Assembly (NCBI GenBank): GCA_012862575.1
Contig: BLSF01000001.1
Location: forward strand, 434,001-498,000
Direction: 5' to 3'
Length of the DNA: 64,000 bases
Origin: Parietichytrium sp. I65-24A
Lineage: Eukaryota > Sar > Bigyra > Thraustochytrida > Thraustochytriidae
Made by a program: the position numbers and the translations under genes. Positions 41,801 through 50,981 of the stretch are shown here, in pieces. Numbering within the stretch: position 1 is the stretch's first letter; each line of letters begins with the position of its first letter. The notes beneath the pieces were generated by a model. That model worked only from the letters and a program-made list of their open reading frames with translations, did not search any database and was not told where the DNA came from.

Positions 41801-44800
41801 CGTGCTTGAAGCAATGCTGGACGCATCAAGATCTGGTGTATCTGATGAGCAGTTGCGGATACTTGCGGAGAATGGTCTCCAGCTGATCATGAGTTGCGTT
41901 TGTTTCGGCGGTGCCCAGACAGTAGTAGCCATCATGAAATTCCCAGATTTACGTGCTTGGACGGAGCGTCTACTCATTTATAGCGATGATGTCCGTGTTC
42001 GAACAACTGCGTGCGAAGGAATTCTAACATTGTGTTCACTGATAGATAACTGTTCTCCCAGCTCTCCCGGATACTGGGAACGCAAGGCGTTTACGCTCGG
42101 GTATTTACGTGTGCTTCTCCCAATTGTCAAAACGATGCATGTCCCGATTCCGGCCGACGCCCCTGGAGGCATGTTAGCTCGTAGAGCGCATCGTAACCTC
42201 TCGTCAAGTTGCAACGAATTCTACCTGTTGCTCTGTGGAGTCATTCAGAGGGTTCACTTGGTTGCACCCGAGGAGAGTGCCGAAAGGGGAGAGAGGAGTG
42301 CTGAGTTTGATCTGTATCTCTCCGGACAGGCGTTCTTTCAAACCATGTTTGAGAAGGCTGCTGAGGCTCTCTTACTACATGAGTCCTTGGAAAGTTTCCA
42401 CTCGGTGAGGCAGGACAACCTCATGATTGGCTTGCTTCGGCTACTGAGGTCACTCATTGAGAAGTGTCCCGATCTAAAAAGCCATGCGGGCAAATTCGAT
42501 CTAGTCCATGCTTTATATCAGGAGTTCGTGTTTGCTTTTGGTCTTGGTGCAACCCACAACCTCGGAAATTCGCTCCGAAATAATCGGGCAAATGGAGGAG
42601 TTGTGAACAACGAGGCCTTGGGATCCAAGCTTCGGGCCAAGGGATTACTGCGAAAGTCTTTGAGTGGCCAGAGTCTCATCTTGCGGGACAAGAGCTCTCG
42701 ATGCAAGACTGATGCAAGTAGAGACATGTGTCTGGCGTTGTTAGTCGAGCTATGCACCGATAACAGTCAAAATCTTGCGACTTTACTCGCACTCATGGAG
42801 CCGGACGGGCTCGGGGGGAGCTGGCGGAAAGACTTTTGTGATAAATTTCAAGAGGAGTGGAGCTACAACCCACTCACTCTTGCGAAACACCCAAACCAGT
42901 TTACGGGGCTGAAGAATCAAGGTGCAACATGCTACATGAACTCGCTGTTGCAACAGCTCTTCCACATTCCTTCCTTTGCTGAATTTGTCCTTGGTTTACG
43001 CGCTCAAAAGGGGTCTTTTTTGCACCAGTTGCAAGTAACGTTTGGCTCGCTGCGGGTGAGCACGCGACATTATTACGACACAATTCCGCTCTGCATGAGC
43101 TTGTCTGAGCTTGATGGCACACCAATGAACCTCTCTGAGCAGAAGGACGCAAACGAATTTGCGACTCAAATTTTTGACAAGTTGGAGTCGGAATCACTGG
43201 ACGCAAAACAGGCTCTTCGTGATCACTTTGGGGGAACGCTGATCAACCAGATTATTAGCAAAGATCCCGAAAACCCGTACGTGTCGGAGCGCTCGGAGCC
43301 ATTCTTGATTCTTCCTCTTGATATTCGCGGGCATTCAAATTTGCAGGACGCGCTCGCGGCAATGGTGGAGAGTGAGCTTCTGACTGGTGAGAACCAGTAT
43401 CGTCTAGACTCTGGGGAGACCGTTGACGCAATGAAGCGAACCTGTATTAAGACTGCGCCAAACCATCTCATTGTGAACTTGAAGCGATTCGAGTTCGATC
43501 TGCAAACGCTGACAAAGCACAAGCTCAATGACAGCTTCCATTTTCCCCTTGTATTGGATTTGGAGCCGTACACGTATGACTTCCTCACCAAGTCTTCTCC
43601 GGGCTCCGGGGAGCTGCACAGACCGCAACGAAGGGAAAGGCGACACAGTTCAGTGGTACAGGAAGGTGGTGAGGAGACCGAGATAGAGGAGGAATCTGAG
43701 AGTGATCAAGAGGCGGAGGTCGACGACGATGTTGATGATGACATGAACAGCGTCAAGGAAGTTCCGTTTAGTGACGAAGAGGACGAATCCGCAGAAACTG
43801 ATGTTCACGATGAAACGACGGAGGGCAAAGGCAAAATCGACAACCCAATGCGTCCCGTTGAGGAGGAGCTTGAGGAAACCTTGAGTAGGGGCCACTTTGA
43901 GTATGAACTCGTCGGGATTATTGCGCACACGGGAACGATGGACTCGGGGCACTACTTTTCTTTTGTCAAGGAACGAAAGGCTCGTTTTCCAAAGGTTGGA
44001 GGTCAGTGGATGGAGTTCAACGACAAGCTCGTCTGGCCTTATCCCATTGATTGCATTCCTGGCGACTGCTTTGGCGGCACGGACGTCATCCACAAACCAG
44101 ATGGTACTTCCGTCGAAGTTGTCAAGCAACGTAGCGCATATATGTTGGTCTACGATCGCAAGTTGAAATCCAGCATTGGCCGTGTGGAACAATCGAATTC
44201 TTTGTTTAGTGACATGATGGCACAGGATCTCGCTGAAGACCTGGATAGTCTTGGCGATCAGATCGACACGGATGACACTGGAGAATTCGATGACGACGAC
44301 TTCGTGCTTGGTCAAGTGGACGACTACGAAATATCTGAAGCCCGGCGAAGGAGCAGCACTGGCGAAAGCAGCTTTATGGAGGGGGGCGAGAGCCTCTATG
44401 GTCGACGATTTCCTGTCTCCCCGGTTTCCGCGAGAGAGAGCCAGTGGGGTCAGTTTGTCACTTCGCTTGGCATTGACGAAGAAGGAGCCAAAGTGTTGCA
44501 GCACTTTATGTTCAAGCGCAACAGTCCTACCACCTCTTTAAAAGGCGGCCCCGTGTCCCAAAGCAGCGATCCTGATGATATGTTTGTCAGCATGACCAAT
44601 AACAATGAGGCCTTGACCACGCGGCTGCCTTCGCACGTTGTGGAAGCAATACTCAAAGACAATCTCGTCTTCACGACAGACAATTACGTCTTTAGCCCTG
44701 CGACTTACAAGTTCGCCTGGAATCTCCTTCAGTTATCTCTCGAAACCAGCGAGGATGAAGTTCGCTTTCCAGCACTGAGGATTGCATCTCGATTTATATT

Positions 44801-46025
44801 TTCCGTGGCCGCTCACGCCTGGGCTCCATTCGTGAATGCTGTCATTCCTGCATGGCGCGAGCCTCTAAAGTCGCTTGTTTCCGAAAATACCTCGGCCTGC
44901 CGATGGATCTTGGAGGAGCTAGCAACGGAGGGGTGGATGCGCTCGATATTCCTGGACTGCCCAAAGGGCGAAGTGAAGCACTTGGCGGAGGAACTTTTGG
45001 TTACTGCGCTGGGCTCACTTCGTCAGTGCCGGGATCTGAGCTCGAGTATGGATACTGATGACAGCGAGTTGTCTGCTGGGCTACCGGAGTCCCTCCCTAC
45101 CCCAGACGATGAGTTGTTGGACAGATTTCTGGCAAAGTGGGTTCGTGCGTTGCGTGGCTCAGCCTCGATAAAGACTTGTCCCCACTTTTATGTGGTCTTG
45201 GATGCTCTTTGTCGGTTGGATTCCAAGCGGGTTCTGGCCGTGCGCCGGCACAAGCTTGTTGGAGAGCTTGTGGAAGCTTATGCAACGGCCGCCCCGCCGG
45301 CTGCGAGCCCGTTGCACGCAAATTCCGACGTCCACTTGCGCGCGGTTCTCTCTGTTCTGCATTGCATGGTGAGAAGCCACCAGCTTGATCGAACCCTGGC
45401 TGTGGTTCCGGAACAAGATGACCTAGAGTGCAAAGAGGGCGAGGACGCCTCGTCAAAGCTTGTGCTTCAAGGGGTCGAAGTCGGGGCGCCAGGAACTAAG
45501 GGCGAGGAGACTGCGAGATCTCTGACCGAATCTGACCAGATCGATGCGATGGTGCGCAACACTACCTTTCAGTATCGCTTGTTGCTCAATAATTGGGAGC
45601 ATTTTGCAAAGATTGGAGAAATGGTTTGCGTGCGCTCTGAGGCAAACTCGCTAAGCTTGCTGGCATTCCTTACCGACCTTGCAAAGAAGGAGGTCACCAC
45701 AAGCGTTTCACAAGCGGTATTGTATGTAATGCGGCTCATCAAGCGCCTGGTTTTGCTGAAAGACAACGAGATCCTGATGGCAGCTGCTCGAGAACGAAGG
45801 CTCTCAGCCGAAGAACAGGAAAGCCTGTCCGCTGCGCGAGCAGACTTTGCGATTCCTCGCCTGGTGAAGCATTTAACGATTACCCAGACACACCAGGTTT
45901 CACGATCGGAGTTTTTTGTGTATCATTGCTCGAGCATGCTGTTGAGTTGTGCCGCTCAAAGTCCAATTGCGCGCAAAAAGCTTGCAGAGATTAAAGGAGA
46001 AATGGAAGGGTGGTCGAAGAAGTGA
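35898..46025 (+). CDS. Giant USP34/USP9X-type ubiquitin-specific protease
   Basis: A 10.1-kb single exon encoding 3,375 residues, in the size range of USP34 and USP9X. It is a C19 cysteine peptidase that removes ubiquitin from proteins. The catalytic Cys box TGLKNQGATCYMNSLLQQLF starts near 2335, with Cys2345. The His box YELVGIIAHTGTMDSGHYFS has His2685. The third residue lies in WMEFNDKLVW (Asn2708/Asp2709). HTGTxDxGHYxSF is worded like USP34. The long N-terminal part is helical, armadillo-like, with a possible ubiquitin-like segment near 1415-1460 and Ser-rich linkers. A strongly acidic, low-complexity insertion at ~2570-2660 splits the catalytic domain before the His box. The C-terminal ~650 residues are helical. 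Substrates are unknown. Confidence 0.9.
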   Translation: MQGDEAPQHERERPGEDAHAIESPLGKDKEAETAGVVPEEKGDVEVVGSQVSEQETECSHGDAVDIVVACRLDDASALQKWEIALKAVCLKAELILEKGSGQANETKLPGLHGTELDFVQTELPRVVWRLFYGVAIPLASMDTVLALFRAVMQLAVKYVYMDLKELSRSLLLLMDGPVQTPRSSTTASATDVGPTSYNDGAEILKACSASYGVPGVTSFFGTYGKPVQIVSGGERISYWPHEAPLAEKKLSKIIGDTLRIVPLKGAGGKDSKLEPDTVKVVSYNLSRHLYELRSVRDVDARKSSHDSLQARPVSKQTYWADLNLFSVDRLQAYRNDQLSYTTNDIGKRISIKSKQGDVSHIYRVLTWTSGVFKLQNLEDDENIVFMSDEEVEDREGVLVSGGDEPGHDKGKDGNECAQQTREERIVKFPPPSVISPPSEHLVNLVDFFCRMDGFTVLARRIADETCPIPLYFLVIYLRSILSIFPVMHHRSSAEWQKMASMMFEAAQSRIRHLSDQELRVCQLEPKLLWYISSFMSRLPAESYSTSHHAANKMVQQVTSERLILQSMVDYLRLSSIESRLFGLRNIVDAIKGYAALTGSMTNMHTPRLDQRPPTYTFGNIGKDWLINWLQQQDIVSKLYNGRNLHIELLRRSTTVVLYMGKENAILDSHLKTIWEAGIGRDSATVRIIHSLLISLVSRISYNQRMTFFRTCVASLPPSEYDEAGERLRFIFDITTTALEADKSAGMTQRPPFVPHSASTASSEAVVNGSATLPPNMDSSLPLRRSPSAETLPPLSSEKRQGATHERSSSAGLDRWSGPAQDRKPVVNHSEREGSLGHERAASDTSALKEISSQRDGEANGGRVSSEEDWYGLEVLWNFILDDKTSNIDSASSHGLTSKSKVILRREAIVLLVKLLSEEAWCASQRNNIMEACVMNIKLGQSVPQSMDMLKRIINSMPQAKTSWFPLSENRRPKKETTIEKLDKQHKIVKIICDDLKRYQDEVRSLYRKVQESHESTPIQRQIIEEDVEESDQGEQDGVRKAAIYVPAGPLPSLDDLQLPGSCFSHLDQLSARFDFLLFVLTNTYLSLKKQAAKELWSTMVVQALSPRSKDIALSWFGKAQASGGSTSLSGAGGASNADGSKPQGRESSAGGSEQITSKPRSPSNGAAGVKVVGVGENSVQSEGSLDQSSIMKKSVLADDVPLALFREEMQELDECTLSPIGLRVYQSFFLSINYRNKTIRRIGDNVQSSSPFLGGRRTRRQQEARALARAIVGSSEFGLFEFVERNSVSVEGMDFIWRAALESERNDVGFSAISLLVHLHVRLSPRLKAKRTRLYYDFIHRCIKSISRVQANGKGASEASTTESIRRARRGSTILKLFLSHFRKYRQPKILNLIIIPPAIGFPGSLTRRDWISMGVGTSFQISVSENAKLGQIREKISTRIKVPPSAIQFRIVRNPCRSDSASYDPGSHGEWTTPSDYVSLSKSTPSATKPAAADDWDGLGPDVPVAYNAADMEKTLAELNIKDWETFKVLDVKIEKPAANSGNQATQGAVAATTNNRAPVQHTQQNADEVARPFIEKSLERGYGLASQLQAEEDGGSEQEPSGGDDSCSYTNPMNSTSLTYDDEIADVFTTLFDILDAQATDHTHAPVSNDAVATQQIWESLLLLPPDERVAQNLTELLQDWPKLLPTHSTHRLLYSLRLMDKMFLQGRCGLFRSTQGVSFGSALQQESAPDSGLRTGSSASGTAQHSANDRWIHKFVSMGGLDHLVHILVNQGQLVGGRKVECLCYLVRIISELLLGDEDFRARMVQFLSGDDVIRNTLSSEFADQQQKRPQSPKSMAHQDAQQSEEAARPTQQQHPPSANWLHKRNLSSSSTSSSGTNQSGQAPPLAAERVSNARHIMSGGEEMQHTASNEETPFRRFSAMIKSRARLIGTSMKRGGDQNSTSKSIAVRQESILDGEGCSQIVTCVLEAMLDASRSGVSDEQLRILAENGLQLIMSCVCFGGAQTVVAIMKFPDLRAWTERLLIYSDDVRVRTTACEGILTLCSLIDNCSPSSPGYWERKAFTLGYLRVLLPIVKTMHVPIPADAPGGMLARRAHRNLSSSCNEFYLLLCGVIQRVHLVAPEESAERGERSAEFDLYLSGQAFFQTMFEKAAEALLLHESLESFHSVRQDNLMIGLLRLLRSLIEKCPDLKSHAGKFDLVHALYQEFVFAFGLGATHNLGNSLRNNRANGGVVNNEALGSKLRAKGLLRKSLSGQSLILRDKSSRCKTDASRDMCLALLVELCTDNSQNLATLLALMEPDGLGGSWRKDFCDKFQEEWSYNPLTLAKHPNQFTGLKNQGATCYMNSLLQQLFHIPSFAEFVLGLRAQKGSFLHQLQVTFGSLRVSTRHYYDTIPLCMSLSELDGTPMNLSEQKDANEFATQIFDKLESESLDAKQALRDHFGGTLINQIISKDPENPYVSERSEPFLILPLDIRGHSNLQDALAAMVESELLTGENQYRLDSGETVDAMKRTCIKTAPNHLIVNLKRFEFDLQTLTKHKLNDSFHFPLVLDLEPYTYDFLTKSSPGSGELHRPQRRERRHSSVVQEGGEETEIEEESESDQEAEVDDDVDDDMNSVKEVPFSDEEDESAETDVHDETTEGKGKIDNPMRPVEEELEETLSRGHFEYELVGIIAHTGTMDSGHYFSFVKERKARFPKVGGQWMEFNDKLVWPYPIDCIPGDCFGGTDVIHKPDGTSVEVVKQRSAYMLVYDRKLKSSIGRVEQSNSLFSDMMAQDLAEDLDSLGDQIDTDDTGEFDDDDFVLGQVDDYEISEARRRSSTGESSFMEGGESLYGRRFPVSPVSARESQWGQFVTSLGIDEEGAKVLQHFMFKRNSPTTSLKGGPVSQSSDPDDMFVSMTNNNEALTTRLPSHVVEAILKDNLVFTTDNYVFSPATYKFAWNLLQLSLETSEDEVRFPALRIASRFIFSVAAHAWAPFVNAVIPAWREPLKSLVSENTSACRWILEELATEGWMRSIFLDCPKGEVKHLAEELLVTALGSLRQCRDLSSSMDTDDSELSAGLPESLPTPDDELLDRFLAKWVRALRGSASIKTCPHFYVVLDALCRLDSKRVLAVRRHKLVGELVEAYATAAPPAASPLHANSDVHLRAVLSVLHCMVRSHQLDRTLAVVPEQDDLECKEGEDASSKLVLQGVEVGAPGTKGEETARSLTESDQIDAMVRNTTFQYRLLLNNWEHFAKIGEMVCVRSEANSLSLLAFLTDLAKKEVTTSVSQAVLYVMRLIKRLVLLKDNEILMAAARERRLSAEEQESLSAARADFAIPRLVKHLTITQTHQVSRSEFFVYHCSSMLLSCAAQSPIARKKLAEIKGEMEGWSKK

Positions 46026-46194
46026 GCTTCACAGTCTTGGTTTACATTCACGACTCATCTTCGCTCCCATTTCCTGCCAAATTGAAATTGTTAGATTGAG
46101 CGAAAGAACTTGACATTTATAATAATTATTCTTCGAAGAGTATGGTTTGCCTTTCCTGAAACAGTGCGGATTGTTTCTCTTGCTGGGAGCGTCC

Positions 46195-46603
46195 TTACTT
46201 GGCGTCGCCGACGAGGTACTTGCTAAAGTTGAAGGGATTCGTTAGTCACGAAAATCGAGCAAAGAGCTGACTGGAGTGCGCTCCAAGAGCACCGACGCCC
46301 AAAGCGCTTGACTTACCTTGCATACTTGTTCAAGATATCTGGCTTGTGCAACATGTTGAACTCCTCGGTGGCATCCTTGCCTGCGTAGAGAAGGATGGCC
46401 TTCTTGCCGCCAGGGTGGTCATCAAGGAACTCTGTGACGTTGTACACCTTGCCAGCTGCCCGCAAAAATCATCGCCAGTTCCATCCATCGTCAGCCAAAG
46501 CTCCACGCGTGCGGCACGCCTAAATCAAAGAAAACTCACAAATCAAGATCCAGCAGTCATCCGCCTTGTTGTGCTTTGCGAGCTCCGCTTTGTCGACTGG
46601 CAT
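46195..46603 (-). CDS. Small soluble cytochrome b5-domain protein
   Basis: Three exons, 46540-46603, 46317-46455 and 46195-46222, with introns of 84 nt (GTGAGT) and 94 nt (GTAAGT). They join in frame to 76 residues. The gene is too fragmented to appear as one open frame. The cytochrome b5 haem-binding fold is clear: CWILISGKVYNVTEFLDDHP, followed by GG, gives the HPGG motif with the first haem-ligand His. EEFNMLHKPDILNKY carries the second His. Cytochrome b5 passes electrons to desaturases, hydroxylases and elongation enzymes. There is no C-terminal membrane anchor and no signal peptide, so it should be cytosolic. It is shorter than free cytochrome b5 (~100-135 residues). It diverges from the ELO gene. 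Confidence 0.85.
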
Positions 46604-46770
46604 CTTTCCTTCCTATTTCTTCCTGCTCCACCACATACGCGCTCTCTTCGTCAGCCGGCAATTTCACTCTCCCATGCCACGCCGCCTTTCCAAACAGCTA
46701 TGTCCGTCCTCCACCAGTGCCAAAAACCCAAAGACCTAAAGACCCCAACATCCAAAGAGTGCGTCTCATT

Positions 46771-46818
46771 CGCTCACACACATACACGCATACACACATA
46801 AACACATACACACACACG
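46771..46818. repeat. (CA)n-type microsatellite
   Basis: An imperfect ACAC/ATAC run in the 5' flank of the cytochrome b5 gene. Confidence 0.75.
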
Positions 46819-46961
46819 TTATTCCCTCCACGCCGATGTGGCCTTTGACTCACCTTGCGCGCTGAGCTTCCTTCGTTTGTCTCTTGTCTCTTGTCTCTTG
46901 TCTTGTTGTCTCTCGTTTTGGGTCTGTCACAGTCAATCCCTCTACTGTTAGCTAGTTAGCT

Positions 46962-46999
46962 GGTCTACCGTAGCTGGCTACCTAGCTACATGGTAAACC
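46962..46999. repeat. Imperfect inverted repeat (hairpin)
   Basis: GGTCTACC pairs with GGTAAACC (7 of 8), and the inner TAGCT pairs with AGCTA (5 of 5) around an 8-nt loop. Confidence 0.4.
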
Positions 47000-49949
47000 G
47001 TGCTTGAGCCTACAAGCTAGTACTGCCGTCTCTCACTCGCTTACCCGTACGTGTAGGTGGAGAGGGAGCGTAGTGCCAGTGGTACCGGCGTATGGGTTGT
47101 TGTATGGTATCCCTTAGTTCGGTCCTGTCAGTGCTATCTTTCTTTTGGCCGCAGCTCTACTAGTAATCAGTAGCTGCGGTGAGTAGGAAGAACGCACTGT
47201 CAGTAAGAGTGTTGAATGCATCCCAAATACTCCGGGATTGGTAGAGTTATTGGTGGTGTAATAGTATCTGGAGACGAGTATGAAGGTATAGAAGCTGGTT
47301 AGGATGGAGCGGGGTGTTAGGGAATGGGTAGAGGTAGTAGTGTGTTGCGGTGTATTGCGAGGCTGGGTGTTTTGAAAACCCCTAGCCTTTTGCTTAGCAG
47401 CGTTATGGGCGGACTTGGGTCAGTCCGATTCTTGCAAGATCAAGAGAGTCTTATGGAGAGAATTAAATGGAGGTGTAGTAGCTTTTCTTCAATAGAATTC
47501 AAGACACACTTACTATTTAAAGTAGATTGATAAATAGTGCTCAAGAAAATTGGAGGGGATACTCGTGCACTGGCCGCGAGGACTGAAACAGGTGCTAGTG
47601 GACATCCGTTGGTTCCTATTGATTGTGTAGCACAGCCGAGTATCGAGAGAGTCATCAGCAGGTAATTCGAACTCGCAAAATTTGAATTGTTGTTCCACGT
47701 GTACGCGTACATGAAACGAGGGCTCTCTGCGCATCCACGTTCATTCACCCTGCTGCACATTCGTGTGGGCTTGCGAAATGGGTTCTTCACCTGAATTCTG
47801 ATTTCCCTCCGGAATGATCTTTCTAGTGGGCCAGACGTCTTCTCGTGATGTCATTGCAAGGGTCTGTCTGGTCTATTAAGTCACTGACTTACTGTGAGTA
47901 CAATCCGGGGATGTCAAGCCAATGTCCCGGAATCGAATGTGTACATTCGAAGTAATTCAGATTCGGGCTTTCCTTTCATTGCTCAATCAAGACCTGCAAA
48001 ATCGGCAACTTGGATCACAGCGCTTTGGAGAGCAGGGGGATTCTTCTTTTCATTTTTATCTACAGCGGGAATCGTTGGGGCTCCAACTTGAACATCCCCA
48101 ATCGTCACACTATGCGTCCTGGCGTTCCTGAGTCCTGCCCAAGCAGCGTGGGCCCTCAGCTACGGAACAGCATAACACATCATGCGTCTCGAAGTTGCAA
48201 AACGCATTCTACGCAAGCGCTCTTCGATTTTCCAACGACTGACCCAACCTCTCGTCCGCTTGTTGCGCAGCATGACTACCTCGCCGTGGACCTGAGACTG
48301 ATCGTGATTGCTGGACTGCAGCTTCCATCAAGACCCATGGGAAACTCGCAATACCTTGAGCTTCGTCGGCCAAAGGTTGTCAAAGCAGCGCGAACCGCGA
48401 ATGCCCATCTCAACGTCTCAACGGGATTGCACAGCGCGATCTCCGTACCAGTACCGGTACAACGATGCATCTTGACCAAGATGGGAAAAGGAAAGATTTT
48501 CGAATGCGCAATGTGCTCGACGCATTATCTCTTCTCGTCGGGACTTAAAAAAGCCCAACCTGGTAGAAAGAACCAAGGAAGCTCTTCAAAGGGTAGGCGC
48601 AAACGTGCAAAGGGTGGACGCATCCAGCAAGGTATCGGTATCCTTGAGAGATACCAAATTGATTGAATTTTGAATTTTTGCAAATTCATCAGATACATCG
48701 CTGCCTCCGAGTCCGTGTCGTCCGTAGCGCCCCGTCAGTTGATTAAGAAAGATGTCGCACGCACTCCGTCATCATGGCCATCATCATCATCATCCTGCGA
48801 CGTTGGCCCTTCTACCATCGTCCCTTCTTGTAACATTCGCGCCAGCGTCTGTGGCAAGCGACCCGGACCTGCCTAGCCGAGCCAGTAGGGACCTCTCAGC
48901 CGAAGAGATTCATGTCGTCATCATAATAGGCCACATGTAATGTGCGGTTATACTCGGAACACGTCATCGCTGGTAAGAGGATTCTGTGAGACAGGGAATT
49001 ACGTCAGGCCATGATGTGTGTGCTGGTGTTTGTTTCGTTTTGCTCTGTTATGCTTTGTTTTGTTGTTGCTTTCCGCGTCGAAGAAGAGCATCTTTCAATT
49101 GATCAACAGTTCAAAGTCTTCGTTGGCCCCTCTCTTTTTTCAACTTTTTTCAATCAATTGGGGAAAACTCAACTCAACAACGAACATGGATGAAAAGGAG
49201 CCAAAGGTTGAGACGAGAGAGATGCTGTTTCTGGCAAGGCGGACCGGGTGAGATCAGGATGCATCCACGTCCGCTGCGCAAAGGCGGCCAGTGTTCACGA
49301 TGGCTTGCGAAAACTCGCTGTAAGCTTCGCTTGCGATACTTAGCTGTGGCTCATGGGTCCGCAACGCCCGTCCACGGCGGAAGACGTTGCAGCACTGCGA
49401 CACTGCACTGTGGCACTGGAAACACTGGAAAGCAATAGGGCGAGCCCAATGCGCGACTTGGCAGTGCTTGCCAAAGATATTTTCATTGACGGTGCCTTCA
49501 CACTGAACAATCAAGACGACGACGAACGATTCGAACGATCCGAAGGAAGGGCGACGAGATAAAGATTAGCTTACTGCGCCGAGCTGGTCGCCTCGCCAAG
49601 ATCGCCAAGTGACGAAAAGTCCCACACACCGCACTGAGGGAGACAAACTACGTATGACCGCCACCCAATGCGCTTGGTACTAGGGCACCAGCGCCTAGCA
49701 ACCAACCGCTGGCACTGGCACTGGCGCTGGTACTGCTGCTCGCTGCCAGCAGTAAGCTTAGCGTCCGTCGTAGTCCTGGCAAGGCTGAGAGATGCTGAGA
49801 GCACTCGTGCGAAGTGCACATCGTTGCCAACTACTGACCTGTGAGTTCCTGTGAGTGACATTGAGCATTACAATGCATTACAAGCATTTACAAACCCTTG
49901 CAATGCCGTCGTTTCCCGTTGCTGTCAATGCTGCTGCTCCTGCTGCTGT

Positions 49950-49967
49950 ATACTGACACTGAGTACC
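49950..49967. repeat. Variant of the GTACTCAC...GTCAGTAC near-palindrome
   Basis: TATACTGACACTGAGTAC resembles the reverse complement of the motif at 18116 with two or three changes. It is followed by a second CAGTACTGAC half. Confidence 0.3.
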
Positions 49968-50079
49968 AGTACTGACATGTACTGACTGCCGCATAACTTG
50001 GCACCCACGCTCACGCGCTCACCCACTTCGCTAACACCCTCACGCGCTCACTGTTCCAAGCCTTTCTAGCCCACTGGGG

Positions 50080-50100
50080 AGAGAGATAGAGAGAGAGAGA
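50080..50100. repeat. (GA)n microsatellite
   Basis: A GAGAGATAGAGAGAGAGAGA run in the ELO 5' spacer. Confidence 0.8.
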
Positions 50101-50442
50101 GCATGAGAGAGCTGCATTAAAAGTTGGGTGAGGTAAACACACCAAGTGTGCAAGCATCCAGCGTCTTAAGTCTTGTCAAGATTGTCAAAAAGTTTTTAAT
50201 GAAGCAGAAAGAGGATGGGATGGTCCGACTCTTGGCTTGTGACTTGACTTCGATATAATTATTCGAAACTCCGCATCTGTGCTCGTCATCGCGCATTCGC
50301 GGCATCTGACATGCACTGACACTGGCACCAGGAGCAAGCTGAACAGAGAGTTGCGCAGTGCGGTGGAGTCGCAGTGCGGTCTATCTGTAACCGTAACGTC
50401 GCCGGGCGTTTTTCCGCTTTGCAAGGCGTTCGTTTCCAACGC

Positions 50443-50460
50443 GGTACTGACAGTGAGTAC
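50443..50460. repeat. 18-bp near-palindrome, reverse-oriented copy
   Basis: GGTACTGACAGTGAGTAC is the reverse complement of GTACTCACTGTCAGTACC and differs from the 18116 copy only at the central base. It lies 540 bp upstream of the ELO start. Confidence 0.5.
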
Positions 50461-50862
50461 TGAATACGAGCACTACGTGACTGGGAGCTGCGAGCTGGGA
50501 GCGAAGAGGTGGAAGGAAGCAAGAGAAGGAGAGAAAGGAAAGGAAAGAGAGGATGAATGAAAGTAATGAAAGGAGGAATCCGCTTAGAATGAAATCCTTG
50601 GAAGCAGAGACTGTCACGGGTGCGTAAGTTGCACCAAGGAAGTAAGTAATTGAGAAAGCAAGGAAGCAAGGAAAGAGTATTAGAGTAGTTGGCCAGTGGC
50701 GTCTGGGTAGCGTGGGGTAGTGGCCCGCAGGCCAAGAGGAGGACCAAGCGTGGGTAATAGTGCGCAGTAGGACGCAAGTGTTCCCGCCCAGTTTGCGCCA
50801 AATACCTATTTCATCTTTGTGTCCGAGACTGTTTGGTTTCTGGCGGGCAGTGCTCAATACCG

Positions 50863-50880
50863 GTACTCACGGTCAGTGTC
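50863..50880. repeat. 18-bp near-palindrome, diverged copy
   Basis: GTACTCACGGTCAGTGTC matches the first 15 positions except the central base. It lies ~100 bp upstream of the ELO start. Confidence 0.4.
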
Positions 50881-50981
50881 AACAGCAGTCAGTGAACTGT
50901 CTGACGTGCGAACGGGGTGCTAAACGCGAGAGCGTTGGTGGTTGACTGGCGAGGTTATCACGTGTGCGAGTGTGGAGCACA

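Larger units (their letters stand above)
46604..50981. other. 4.4-kb divergent spacer (cytochrome b5 / ELO)
   Basis: This is the longest gene-less stretch. A 218-codon frame at 48010-48666 ends in a basic tail with a zinc-finger-like Cys pair, but it is not convincing. The region has a CA microsatellite, a long hairpin at 46962, a GA tract at 50080 and several related near-palindromes (49950, 50443, 50863) close to the ELO start. Confidence 0.5.
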
